Assembly (NCBI GenBank): GCA_944323145.1 | Contig: CALURJ010000016.1 | Span: forward strand, 1 to 45,868 | DNA: 45,868 nucleotides | Direction: 5' to 3' | Source: Candidatus Gastranaerophilales bacterium | GTDB lineage: Bacteria; Cyanobacteriota; Vampirovibrionia; Gastranaerophilales; Gastranaerophilaceae | Shown: piece by piece, positions 25,198 through 34,300 of the stretch | Numbering within the stretch: the stretch's first letter is position 1 | Layout: every line of letters starts with the position of its first letter | The notes under the pieces: generated by a model | Database searches by the model: none | The model's input: the letters and a program-made list of their open reading frames with translations, nothing else | Told to the model about the DNA's origin: nothing | Made by a program: the position numbers and the translations under genes

Positions 25198-26359
25198 CGG
25201 AAAAACCGTTCTTGTCGGTATTACAGGCGGAATTGCAGCTTACAAGATTTGTGAACTTATAAGGATGTATAAACGTGCGAATGCACAAGTCCTTGTTGTA
25301 TGTACACCTAACGCTTTGAATTTTGTAACCAAACTTACTCTTCAAAATCTCAGTAAAAATCCTGTTGCCGTTGACGAATTTGATGTGAAAGATTTTAATC
25401 CCGAACATATATCTTACGCTGACAGGGCTGATATTATGGTTATTGCTCCTGCAACGGCAAATACGATATCAAAAATTGCGTCAGGTGTGTGTGATAATCT
25501 TCTTACATCAATTGCCTGTGCTTTTACAAAGCCGATTATTATTGCTCCGGCAATGAATTGTAATATGTGGGAAAATCCAGTTATTCAGGAAAACTTAAAT
25601 AAGCTCCACTGCGAAATTCTTGAGCCCGAAAGCGGTTATCTTGCCTGCGGATATGAAGGAAAAGGAAGGTTATGCAGTCTGAATAAAATTTTTGATAAAA
25701 CCGTAGAACTTTTAAAATATAAACCTTTAAACGGTAAAAAAATAGTCATTACATCGGGCGGAACTATTGAAGATATCGACCCTGTAAGGTATATTTCAAA
25801 TTATTCATCAGGCAAGATGGGACTTGCTCTTGCTGATACCGCAAAAAATTTCGGGGCAGATGTAACGCTGGTTACGACAAAAGATGTTTCTCGGACATAT
25901 AATGTTGTAAAAGTTAAATCAGCTCTGGATATGAAATCCGCAGTTGAAAAAGAATTTGATAGCGCGGATTGTATTATAATGGCAGCGGCTGTTGCGGATT
26001 ACAGAGTAAAAGAGATTGCTTCACAAAAGATGAAAAAGACATCTGATGACGAAATTACTCTGACTCTGGTTAAAAATCCTGATATTTTAAAAGATTTGTG
26101 CGGGAGAAAAAAGAATGCTAAACCTCTGATTATTGGTTTTTGTGCGGAGAGTGAAAATTTAATAGAAAATGCAAAAGAAAAAATATCTAAAAAGGGTTGT
26201 GATTACTTAATTGCAAATGATATATCCCGAAAAGATATAGGATTTGGAAGCGATTATAATGAGGTTACAATTCTTGATAAAAAGGGCGGAATGAAGAAAC
26301 TGGAACGTGCCGACAAAAAAACAATTGCGCGTAAAATTTTCGAGGAGATTTATGGATAA
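25190..26359 (+). CDS. coaBC: Bifunctional phosphopantothenoylcysteine decarboxylase/synthetase
   Basis: CoaBC makes 4'-phosphopantetheine for coenzyme A in two steps. The 389-residue protein has the N-terminal flavin-dependent CoaC half: GITGGIAAYKICELIRM (8-24), the catalytic His in PEHISYADRADIMVIAPATA (about 67-86) and PAMNCNMWENP (about 123-133). The C-terminal CoaB half (from about 180) has VITSGGTIEDIDPVRYISNY, SSGKMGLALAD and MAAAVADYRVKE. gmk, coaBC and the Nif3-like gene overlap end to end by 8 bp each, an operon with translational coupling. The gmk-coaBC pairing (usually with rpoZ between) is common; rpoZ is absent here. Confidence 0.96.
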   Translation: MLNGKTVLVGITGGIAAYKICELIRMYKRANAQVLVVCTPNALNFVTKLTLQNLSKNPVAVDEFDVKDFNPEHISYADRADIMVIAPATANTISKIASGVCDNLLTSIACAFTKPIIIAPAMNCNMWENPVIQENLNKLHCEILEPESGYLACGYEGKGRLCSLNKIFDKTVELLKYKPLNGKKIVITSGGTIEDIDPVRYISNYSSGKMGLALADTAKNFGADVTLVTTKDVSRTYNVVKVKSALDMKSAVEKEFDSADCIIMAAAVADYRVKEIASQKMKKTSDDEITLTLVKNPDILKDLCGRKKNAKPLIIGFCAESENLIENAKEKISKKGCDYLIANDISRKDIGFGSDYNEVTILDKKGGMKKLERADKKTIARKIFEEIYG

Positions 26360-27041
26360 ATATCAGATTGTAAAATATATCGAAAATTTCGCTCCGTTTG
26401 AAACTGCCGAAGATTGGGATTGTTCCGGATGGATATGTGAAACTTTATCAAAAGATGTAAAAAAAATTATGCTTGCATTAACTGTTACTGATGATGTTGT
26501 AAAGCAGGCAATAGAACAAAATTGTGATATGATAATTTCCCACCATCCGTTATTTTTTGTTCCGCTTCATTACAAGGGGATAAATATATACTGCGCCCAT
26601 ACCAATATGGATAAAGCACAAGGCGGAACAACGGATAAACTGATTGAAGTTCTTGGATTGCCTGAGGGCTGCGCCTGCGGAGAATTTTTAAGAATAGTTG
26701 AATATAAAACAACGGTTGAAGAATTCGCGCATAAACTTTTCCAAATTTCACCGAACCTGCGTTTTGTGAATAATAATAATATAACAGAATTACGAAAAAT
26801 TGCTTTTTGCGGCGGCAGCGGATCCGAGTTTATAAAAGAAGCATATGAACAGGAATGCGATGCTCTGGTTACCGGAGATTTGAAATTTCATACCGCACTT
26901 GAAAGTCCTATCGTCCTTTTTGATGTCGGGCATTTCGAGAGTGAAATTCATGTTTTGGATGTATTTAAATCTCTTATACCGCGGGATATCGAAGTAGTTA
27001 AAGCTTTAGAATTTAGTCCTTTCAGACAAATAAAATCTTGA
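26352..27041 (+). CDS. Nif3-like dinuclear metal-centre protein (GTP cyclohydrolase I type 2 family)
   Basis: A 229-residue protein of the NIF3/YbgI family. Metal-binding stretches are MIISHHPLFF (about 61-70, His-His), CAHTNMDKAQGG (about 82-93, His and Asp) and the C-terminal DVGHFESEIHVLD (about 199-211, His and Glu). The ATG at 26352 has GAGGAG just upstream and overlaps the coaBC end; a longer frame from 26307 lies within coaBC and is unlikely. The family's biochemical role is unsettled (GTP cyclohydrolase, metal-dependent hydrolase). It closes the gmk-coaBC operon and lies about 40 bp before tRNA-Gln. Confidence 0.9.
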   Translation: MDKYQIVKYIENFAPFETAEDWDCSGWICETLSKDVKKIMLALTVTDDVVKQAIEQNCDMIISHHPLFFVPLHYKGINIYCAHTNMDKAQGGTTDKLIEVLGLPEGCACGEFLRIVEYKTTVEEFAHKLFQISPNLRFVNNNNITELRKIAFCGGSGSEFIKEAYEQECDALVTGDLKFHTALESPIVLFDVGHFESEIHVLDVFKSLIPRDIEVVKALEFSPFRQIKS

Positions 27042-27081
27042 CAATAAAGTTTCAGCAAATAGAATAAAAAACGTAGCTCAT

Positions 27082-27153
27082 TGGGGCGTCGCCAAGTGGT
27101 AAGGCACCTGGTTTTGGTCCAGGCATTCGGAGGTTCGAATCCTTCCGCCCCAG
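27082..27153 (+). tRNA. tRNA-Gln (anticodon TTG)
   Basis: A 72-nt cloverleaf: acceptor TGGGGCG pairs with CGCCCCA (27146-27152), the discriminator is G, the D-arm contains AGTGGTAAGGC, and the anticodon stem CCTGG/CCAGG encloses TTTTGGT with anticodon TTG. The T-arm reads GGAGGTTCGAATCCTTC. CCA is not encoded. A terminator follows at once. Confidence 0.97.
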
Positions 27154-27160
27154 AACTCTA

Positions 27161-27193
27161 AAACCCGCACTTATTTGTAAGTGCGGGTTTTTT
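27161..27193 (+). terminator. Strong rho-independent terminator after tRNA-Gln
   Basis: AAACCCGCACTTA (27161-27173) pairs perfectly with TAAGTGCGGGTTT (27178-27190) around a 4-nt loop, followed by more T to 27193. Confidence 0.95.
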
Positions 27194-27231
27194 ATTGTGT
27201 GTTCTCAAAATTACTGTATTTTTAGTCCGGT

Positions 27232-27459
27232 TTGGTTGTATTTTAATGTCCAGTTCGTTGTCTATAGAATAAATTGTCGGTTGGGCATACTTGCCCGACA
27301 ACACTAAATTACAGATGGTCGGAAGTAGCTTGATTATAAAAAATCAAATCAAACAAAAATGGACTTTATTAGGACATAGAATTACAAAGAGTATTTTTAA
27401 ATCAGGTTTTAATTTAATCAAATTACGGAAATTCCAAAGTCCAATTAATGTACAAATTT
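27232..27459 (+). repeat. Dispersed direct repeat, copy 1
   Basis: The core 27232-27406 (175 bp) matches 35970-36144 at all but about 7 positions by eye, with no gaps. A further short match (ccaattaatgt.caaatt) lies at 27441-27458 and 36178-36195, after a diverged stretch. The core holds an interrupted hairpin (TTGTC...GGGCA/TGCCC-GACAA, 27275-27300). No convincing protein is encoded. It follows tRNA-Gln and its terminator and precedes the phospholipid cluster. It may be a non-autonomous mobile element or the remnant of one. Confidence 0.85.
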
Positions 27460-27759
27460 ATCGTTGAGCAGGTATGCCCAACCGAAAAAATTCATGTGGT
27501 CTTTTACACTGTACTTTAATGGTCAGATGTATTATCACCGGACAGCTCAATTATTTTTGCAAGATTTAGACATTTAGAGTGATTGAGCGATAAGAAATTT
27601 TAACAAAACAATAACAAAACATTTTACAAAATACGAACAAAAGCAAACATTCTTATAATACCTATTTACGATAAGAATTAGTATATTTCATCTACTTAAT
27701 ATATTTACATAAGTTATATTTAGATGTAAAATTCTATTGTTAATAAGGGGAATATTTAT
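27460..27759. other. Intergenic tail with a partial second repeat unit
   Basis: No gene is seen. At 27468-27485 lies an inverted copy (17 of 18 bases) of the repeat's 27277-27294. At 27492-27526 (catgtggtcttttaca...tactttaatg) is a match to the left flank of copy 2 (35953 onward), as if a second unit began here. GCTCAAT/ATTGAGC (near 27545 and 27583) could form a long-range stem. From 27600 the DNA is AT-rich, with a TATAAT near 27654 that may belong to a promoter with a leader of about 100 nt. An AAGGGG site precedes the next gene. Confidence 0.5.
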
Positions 27760-28848
27760 ATGGCACTGTATCTTTTAAAATATCCATATAGGAAAATTCT
27801 GTTACCGTTAGCTAAAAAAATGGTTTGGCTCAATCCTGACTGGCTCGGTTATTTAGCGACTTTAATTGCATTTATTACAATGTTTTGTTATATTTATGCA
27901 CCTGACAAACCTGTCTTATTATTGATTTCGATAATATTAACATTATTTAGAATGACATTAAATACGATTGACGGTGTTATTGCTATTGAAAGAGGAAATT
28001 TACGTCTTAAGGGTGAAATTGTTAATGCTTTACCCGACAGATATTCTGATATTTTTGTTTTAATCGGTATTGCTCTCTCCCCTATGTGCACTCCGTTACT
28101 CGGAATGTTAGGTATGGCATCAATGTTTCTTGTAAGTTATACTGGAATGCTGTCTAAAGCCATCGGGGCTAAGTGGCAACACCATGGTCCTTTGGGTAAA
28201 GTTGAACGGCTTATTTTAATAATGCTTTTTACAATCCCGGAATATTTAAGACTAACAGGTAAAATCGTTGATTTTTATACATTAACATATTTTGAATGGT
28301 TAATGATATTATTCATTATCCTTGGACAGGTTACCGTCTTTAACAGACTTAAAGCTCAATTGAAAGAGTGCAAAAAACTTGACTGGATTAAATATAGAAA
28401 TATTGATAAAAAAATAATTGTAATATATGACACTTTGACGGGAAACACCGAAAAAGCTGCAAATGAAGCAGCAGAAGCACTGGAATGTGAAGCAGTAAAT
28501 GTTAAAAATTTAGAAGAACAGGATTTATCGTCATATGATTTAGTTATACTGGCTGCTCCTCATTTAGGACGAAAAATAATGCCTGAAAATATGCTTAAGT
28601 TTCTTGAAAGTAATCATAATATTAAAAATTATGCACTTTTATTTACCTCCGGTATGCCTGTAGTCCGCATGTTTTCAAATAAAAGATGCACTGATTACAT
28701 TGTAAATAAACTTAATCAAAAACCTGTTTTAACAATAAATATTAAGGGGTATCACAGCATAGCAAAGACTTACAAAAACAGACCCAATGAAGACGATTTG
28801 CTTGATGCATATTTATTTGCAACAACTACATATGAAAGGTTAAAGTAA
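27760..28848 (+). CDS. CDP-alcohol phosphatidyltransferase fused to a flavodoxin-like domain
   Basis: Residues 1-205 are a membrane CDP-alcohol phosphatidyltransferase, which swaps CMP from a CDP-lipid for an alcohol. The motif DGVIAIERGNLRLKG (from Asp71) followed by NALPDRYSD (Asp93, Asp97) fits the YnbA/YnjF-like branch; the usual Arg after Ala is Ile. About six hydrophobic helices are seen. Residues 215-362 are soluble and begin IIVIYDTLTGNTEKAA, the FMN-phosphate loop of flavodoxins (TLTGNT), followed by alternating strands and helices. I know of no standard family with this fusion, though I could not search. It heads the lipid cluster; its stop shares a base with the methyltransferase start. 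AAGGGG precedes the ATG. The alcohol acceptor is unknown. Confidence 0.85.
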   Translation: MALYLLKYPYRKILLPLAKKMVWLNPDWLGYLATLIAFITMFCYIYAPDKPVLLLISIILTLFRMTLNTIDGVIAIERGNLRLKGEIVNALPDRYSDIFVLIGIALSPMCTPLLGMLGMASMFLVSYTGMLSKAIGAKWQHHGPLGKVERLILIMLFTIPEYLRLTGKIVDFYTLTYFEWLMILFIILGQVTVFNRLKAQLKECKKLDWIKYRNIDKKIIVIYDTLTGNTEKAANEAAEALECEAVNVKNLEEQDLSSYDLVILAAPHLGRKIMPENMLKFLESNHNIKNYALLFTSGMPVVRMFSNKRCTDYIVNKLNQKPVLTINIKGYHSIAKTYKNRPNEDDLLDAYLFATTTYERLK

Positions 28849-29654
28849 TGAAAAATTTTATAGAAAATGTACAAATATCTATACTTAAAGTTGTAGTAGA
28901 TACGTTGGGACAATTGAGTAACGGGATTAAGCTGGCATCAAAGGAAGGCTTTACCTCAGGAAAGATGCTTGATTATATATACAAAAATGAACCCGGCGGA
29001 GAATTTTTTATCGGCAAAATAATAGATAAGATTTATTTGAATCATCCGGGCTGGCAGGATGTCAGAAACAGAAAGAATAATCTTGTAAAAAATATAGAAG
29101 AAGCGGTAAATTTAACTTTGGAAACCAAAGATAGTGCAAGAATTTGTGATATAGCATCAGGTCCTGCCAGATATATAATTGATATTCTTACAAAGTTTAA
29201 AGGAAAACCGGTAAGTGCGGAACTAAGAGATATTGATATAAGATGGCTTCTTGAGGCTAAAGACAAAGCTCTTGCAAATAGTGTAGATGTAGATTACAAA
29301 GTTGCAGATGCGCTTAAAGAAAAAGATTTTCAATTTGACAAACAGCCCGATATATTTGTTGCATCAGGATTTTATGACTGGTTTGACGACAGAGAAACCG
29401 TTAAGAAATCTATGCAGCTGATATATAATGCTTTAGCAAAAGGCGGATATTTTGTTTTTTCAGTACAAGCCGGTCATTTTGCATTAAGTTTAACAAATAA
29501 AATTTTCAAAGATTTTAACAACCATCAGCTAAAAATGGTAACTTGGGATATGGATGTAATCAATTCTATTTTAAAAGAAACAGGTTTTTCGGTAATCGTT
29601 TTAAGATCTGATGATGCGGGCCATTACCCTGTAATTTTGGCAAAAAAGGTTTAA
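28848..29654 (+). CDS. Class I SAM methyltransferase, YnbC C-terminal type
   Basis: A 268-residue protein. The SAM-binding motif CDIASGPARYIIDIL (about 99-113) and the acidic ELRDID (about 125) are clear, with DIFVASGFYDWFDDRETVKK (about 167-186) and a GGYFVFSVQAGHF strand near 202. The preceding phrase GEFFIGKIIDKIYLNHPGW (about 51-69) is what I recall from the methyltransferase half of E. coli YnbC and its proteobacterial relatives, which sit next to CDP-alcohol phosphatidyltransferase and CdsA-like genes. The hydrolase half of YnbC is absent. The first 25 residues are hydrophobic and may bind the membrane. A lipid or lipid head group is the likely, unproven methyl acceptor. Confidence 0.82.
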   Translation: MKNFIENVQISILKVVVDTLGQLSNGIKLASKEGFTSGKMLDYIYKNEPGGEFFIGKIIDKIYLNHPGWQDVRNRKNNLVKNIEEAVNLTLETKDSARICDIASGPARYIIDILTKFKGKPVSAELRDIDIRWLLEAKDKALANSVDVDYKVADALKEKDFQFDKQPDIFVASGFYDWFDDRETVKKSMQLIYNALAKGGYFVFSVQAGHFALSLTNKIFKDFNNHQLKMVTWDMDVINSILKETGFSVIVLRSDDAGHYPVILAKKV

Positions 29655-29687
29655 TCTATTAAAATTGCGGTATGAAAAAGAGGTATA

Positions 29688-30638
29688 ATGGATACAATTA
29701 GTTTAACACATAATGTAAAATCTTGTATTTTACTTTTATATCTGGTATTGGCTTTTATTACGGGCGCTGCATATATTCTTGGATTTATGAAAAAGAATGT
29801 TGAAAATTTCAAAACAAGAATGAAATCCTTCTGGATAATTGTCATTTTATTTACTGCGGCGTTTATGTTTAATAAACTTGCCGCAATAATATTTATAATG
29901 CTTATAAGCTATCTTGCATTAAAAGAATTTTTCTCAATGATACCTACAAGACGCTCAGACAGGCGTGTTCTTTTATGGGCTTATCTGTCAATTCCTATCC
30001 AATTTTATTTTATTTATACCGGTTGGCTTACCATGTTTTATTTATTTATACCTTTGTATTTATTTATTCTTATTCCTTTAAGAATGGTGTTAATTGGTGA
30101 TACAGATGGCTTTTTAAAATCTTGCGGAACAATACACTGGGCATTAATGACATGCGTATACGCGATAGGTTATTTTGCGGTTTATTTTTTAATTCCGGAA
30201 AACATTAATCCAATAGGGGGAACACTAGGCTTCCTTTTATATATATTGATATTAACTATTTCAAACGATTTTATGCAGTACTTATTCGGCAAAACTCTCG
30301 GCAAACATAAGATTACACCCAAAGTCAGTCCTAACAAAACTGTAGAAGGGCTTTTGGGCGGGGTGGTATCTACAGCAGTTATTGCTGGTATTCTTGCTAA
30401 ATTTTTAACTCCGTTTTCTTTTTGGCAGGCATTTATTTTAGGTGCAATACTTGCAATTGCAGGATTTTTCGGAGATATTACAATGTCTGCAATTAAAAGA
30501 GATATAGGTGTTAAAGACACAGGGGCGCTACTGCCTGGACACGGCGGCATTCTTGATAGATTAGACAGTATGATATTTACTGTACCATTATTTTTCCATT
30601 ATGTAGCATATTACTATAACATAGGTATCTTAAATTAG
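29688..30638 (+). CDS. CdsA-like phosphatidate cytidylyltransferase (YnbB type)
   Basis: This family makes CDP-diacylglycerol from phosphatidate and CTP. The 316-residue protein has about eight membrane segments. The signature SAIKRDIGVKDTGALLPGHG followed by GILDRLDS (about 263-290) carries the conserved Lys-Asp, His-Gly-Gly and Asp-Arg-x-Asp residues. The middle has FGKTLGKHKITPKVSPNKTV (about 203-222), also a CdsA hallmark. It may supply CDP-lipid to the phosphatidyltransferase two genes upstream. A GAGG site lies 4 nt before the ATG. A housekeeping cdsA may exist elsewhere; this copy belongs to the cluster. Confidence 0.93.
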   Translation: MDTISLTHNVKSCILLLYLVLAFITGAAYILGFMKKNVENFKTRMKSFWIIVILFTAAFMFNKLAAIIFIMLISYLALKEFFSMIPTRRSDRRVLLWAYLSIPIQFYFIYTGWLTMFYLFIPLYLFILIPLRMVLIGDTDGFLKSCGTIHWALMTCVYAIGYFAVYFLIPENINPIGGTLGFLLYILILTISNDFMQYLFGKTLGKHKITPKVSPNKTVEGLLGGVVSTAVIAGILAKFLTPFSFWQAFILGAILAIAGFFGDITMSAIKRDIGVKDTGALLPGHGGILDRLDSMIFTVPLFFHYVAYYYNIGILN

Positions 30639-30641
30639 TTT

Positions 30642-31307
30642 ATGGGCAAGAAATATTTAAACAATACAGCAAAGTTTTTATTTTTTCTATTGTTTGTAAA
30701 ACCTTTTATTTTTTTCGTTCTTGGAATAAATGTACGTAATTTGGAAAAACTTTTACAGAACAAGGGGGCTGCCATAATTGTTGCCAATCATAACAGCCAT
30801 ATAGATACTCTTCTTATTATGAGCCTTTTTCCGATATTGACTATTTTAAAGATTCATCCCGTAGCGGCGGCAGATTATTTTTGTAATACGAAATTTAAAT
30901 CTTTTATATTCAAAACACTTATAGGAATTATCCCTATAAGCAGGCACATAACCAGGCAGTCAAAAGAGGAAGTTTTTGCTGATATAAATACAGCATTGAA
31001 GAATAATGAAATAATAATAATCTATCCTGAAGGCACACGCGGAGAAGATAATCAAATAAAAGAATTTAAAACAGGAGTTGCCCATATTGCAAAAATGAAT
31101 CCTAATGTTCCGGTAATTCCTTTATACATTAACGGTCCGGATAAAATTCTTCCTAAAATTGATGCTATTTTAGTTCCGTTTATATCAGATATTTATATTG
31201 CTGATCCCATTTATTATGACAATACTTCTACAAAAGAATTTACATCAAAGGTAAAATCCATTGTAGAGAATTTATATCTTACTCATAAAAAGAAAGAAAA
31301 TTTATAA
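30642..31307 (+). CDS. PlsC-like 1-acylglycerol-3-phosphate acyltransferase
   Basis: The 221-residue protein has an N-terminal membrane helix (FLFFLLFVKPFIFFVLGI) and the acyltransferase motifs NHNSHIDTLLIM (HX4D, about 45-56) and IYPEGTRGEDNQIKEFKTGV (about 127-146). Such enzymes acylate lysophosphatidate to phosphatidate, the substrate of CdsA. It begins 3 bp after the CdsA-like gene, so the four plus-strand genes from 27760 form one operon. It ends 2 bp from the convergent LplT-Aas-like gene with no terminator between. Substrate specificity is not visible. Confidence 0.92.
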   Translation: MGKKYLNNTAKFLFFLLFVKPFIFFVLGINVRNLEKLLQNKGAAIIVANHNSHIDTLLIMSLFPILTILKIHPVAAADYFCNTKFKSFIFKTLIGIIPISRHITRQSKEEVFADINTALKNNEIIIIYPEGTRGEDNQIKEFKTGVAHIAKMNPNVPVIPLYINGPDKILPKIDAILVPFISDIYIADPIYYDNTSTKEFTSKVKSIVENLYLTHKKKENL

Positions 31308-31309
31308 GA

Positions 31310-34300
31310 TTAAACTTTTAGCATTTCATACCAATCTTTTAACTCTTTACGTTTGACTTTTCTGGTAGATGTTTTCGGAAGTTCGTCACGATGAAGAACA
31401 ACAACAGTTGGTGCTTTATACGGAGCCAGATTTGCCTCTGAAAGTCTTTTCACCTCTTGTTCTAAAATTTGACGAATTTCCTCGTCTGTTTTGCTTAATA
31501 GTTCATCACAGGGTGAAATAATTGCGCCGACTTCTTCTGTCCCTGCTTTATTGCCGGATTTTATTGTCAAAGACATTACACATACTTCTTTAATAAGCTC
31601 AGAAGTTTCCAATACTGCTTCAACTTCTTCAGGAAAGATTTTTTTGCCGCCGCCCAGAACTATCATATTCTTAATTCTGCCCGTAATTTTAATAAAGCCG
31701 TCTTTGTCGATTTCACCGATATCACCTGTGTGAAACCAACCGTTTTCATCGATTACTTCGGACGTCATTTCGGGTTTGTTGTAGTAACCCTGCATAACAT
31801 TTGGTCCTGTCGCAAGGATTTCACCGTTGTCAGCTATTTTTACCTGTACAGAAGGCAGAGGCTGCCCTACCGTTCCGATTTTAGAATGTCCGTATCTGTT
31901 TGTAGAAATTGTAGGAGAAGTTTCTGTTAAGCCGTAACCTTGAAATACAGGAACACCGATTCGTTCAAAAAATTCGGCAACACTGTCTTCCAAAGGTGCC
32001 CCGCCGCATATGAAACATTCCAATCTTCCGCCTAAACCGTCAATTACTGACTTGAACATCAACCGACGAATTTTGCGCGGCATAAATTTAGAAATTCCGT
32101 ATAAACATTTGAAAATCTTTTGCGTGCTTGCAGACTGCTTTTTAATTTGTTTATCAATACTGTTTTTAAGCATTTTAGCCACAAGCGGAACTACAATCAT
32201 ATTTGTAATTCCCTTTTCTTTCATAACAGTTGTAAGTTCTTTCGGGTTAAGTGTTTTGATATAAACAATTTTCGCGCCCATGTAAAGCATGCCGAAAAAT
32301 CCGCAATCAAGTTCCAACAAATGATTTAGCGGCAAGATAGACAAAAGAGTATGCTCATGTGTAAGCTTAAACATTGCTTCAAAATCTCTTAATTGAGAAT
32401 ATATGTTTCCGAAACTAATCATTACACCTTTTGGATTGCCTGTTGTTCCCGAGGTGTAAACAATTAATGCGGTTTCATCCAATGAGCGTGGTCTGCCCAG
32501 ATCTTTTTCAATATCTGCATCCAATGCTGACACTGAAGGTATTTCCGGATGATTCCGCTCCTCATCATCCAGAACAAAAATCTGTTCGATTGACTTAACA
32601 TTATTTTTAACTTCAATCGCATGCTCCAAATAATGACTTGAACAAAGCAAAATTCGCGGATTGCAGTCATTCAAAATATGCGTATGCTCGGGCACAGTAA
32701 GTTTGACATCCAGCGGAACAGTTATTGCACCTGTTTGGATTGATGCAAAAATTCCTACAGCAAATTCCGGTCTGGATTCGCAAATTATAGCGACTCTTTC
32801 GCCGCGTTGGAGTCCGGCTGTTTCGATTAAATAATTGGCGAATTTTTTTGCTCTGCGTGACAGCTCTATATAACTCAATTCTTCATATCCGTTTTTGGTT
32901 TTTAGAGAAAGAGCATTTACCTGACCATAAATATCACTTTTTTCCTGCATTAAATCAAGAAAGTTTGAATGGAGTTTATGGTTAATATTGTAAAAAACGC
33001 GGCGTTCAAGAGATTTTTTCATGAAATTTACACATGCCTGTAATTCATGAGCTATCTCTTTTTCATCACGGTCAAAGTCCGTAATCGGTTGTCCGAACTG
33101 GATTACGATTGTATTAAAAAGTTTGGGCAATTTGCGTGTCTGTCCCCACGTTTCAAAGCCGCCTTTTATAGCAAAAGGTATTATCGGGGTATTTGTGCCT
33201 TTTGCCATTAATCCAACACCTCGGTTGAATTTACATAATTCTCCGTCAGGTGTAAATTTGCCTTCCGGAAAGATTATAACGGCTTCACCTGCATTTAATT
33301 TTGTTTTTGCCGCGTCAATAGCCTCAAGACCTTTACCAAATTTGAGAGGCAGTACATTAAAATATTTCAGAAAATGTTTGACAATCGGAACTTTGAATGC
33401 AGCCGGTCCGGTGACAAACCAGAGTTGTCTGTGAGTAGCCATTTGAACGATAAAAGGATCAAGATGGCCGGTATGGTTTCCTGCAATGATTACTTTGCCT
33501 TTACGCGGAATATTTTCAGCGCCTTCGACTTTATAGCGGAACAACAGCAGGAATATATGTCCAAGAGTAGCTTTGAGCAGAAAATATCTGAATGATTTGT
33601 CAAGGATAAGGATAAGAGCCGCCAGAATGAATGATATTACAGCTATTCCTTTAAAGATGTTTAAAGGATTAATAAAACCGGCAATATGAGCGATAATAGC
33701 TGTGCCTATTAAGAAACTCAGCGTATTAAATGTCAGCATAAGTCCGAATATTTTTCCGCGCATTTTATCTGGTGTTACCTTTTGCAAAATAGTATCAAGC
33801 ATTACAAGAACAACAGCGTCAGCCATTCCGATTGGAATAAGCCATAACCAGGCAATGTCAACGCTTTTGCATAGAGGAGCCGTAATTAAAGCTGCACATA
33901 AAATAATAAAACTGCTTGCGAACAGGTGAGGAATTCTCATAATTCTTGCAAAATAAATTGCAGCCCCCATACCGGCAATTATTCCGATACCAAGAATGAT
34001 TCTCAAATAGGTCAACTCAGGATAGCTCAACCCGTAATGCTCCGTAATAAGTGCATTTAAACCGTTTGAAAACGCAGCAACGATAAATTGCAGACAAACA
34101 GACAACCCGACAAGATAGAGAGCTTTTTTATGTTTTTTCAAATAATCGAATGCTATGCACATATCATTTGATTTCTGTGTTCCTGTAAAGTAGTTTTGCG
34201 GGATTAAGAACTTTATTATTGAAGTTGAAAACGCTCCGATAAAATACATTGCTGTAACAATATATAATGCTTTTACAACACTTAAATTTATAAGATGATT

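Noticed and set aside
27161-27190. Possible attachment-site duplication of the tRNA-Gln 3' end
   Set aside because: I looked for the tRNA 3' end near repeat copy 2 and found no second copy, and no integrase is present, so tRNA-targeted integration is not supported.
27313-27465. 50-codon open frame in repeat copy 1
   Set aside because: In copy 2 the frame stops early, and nearly all differences between the copies within the frame change the amino acid. It is unlikely to be a gene.
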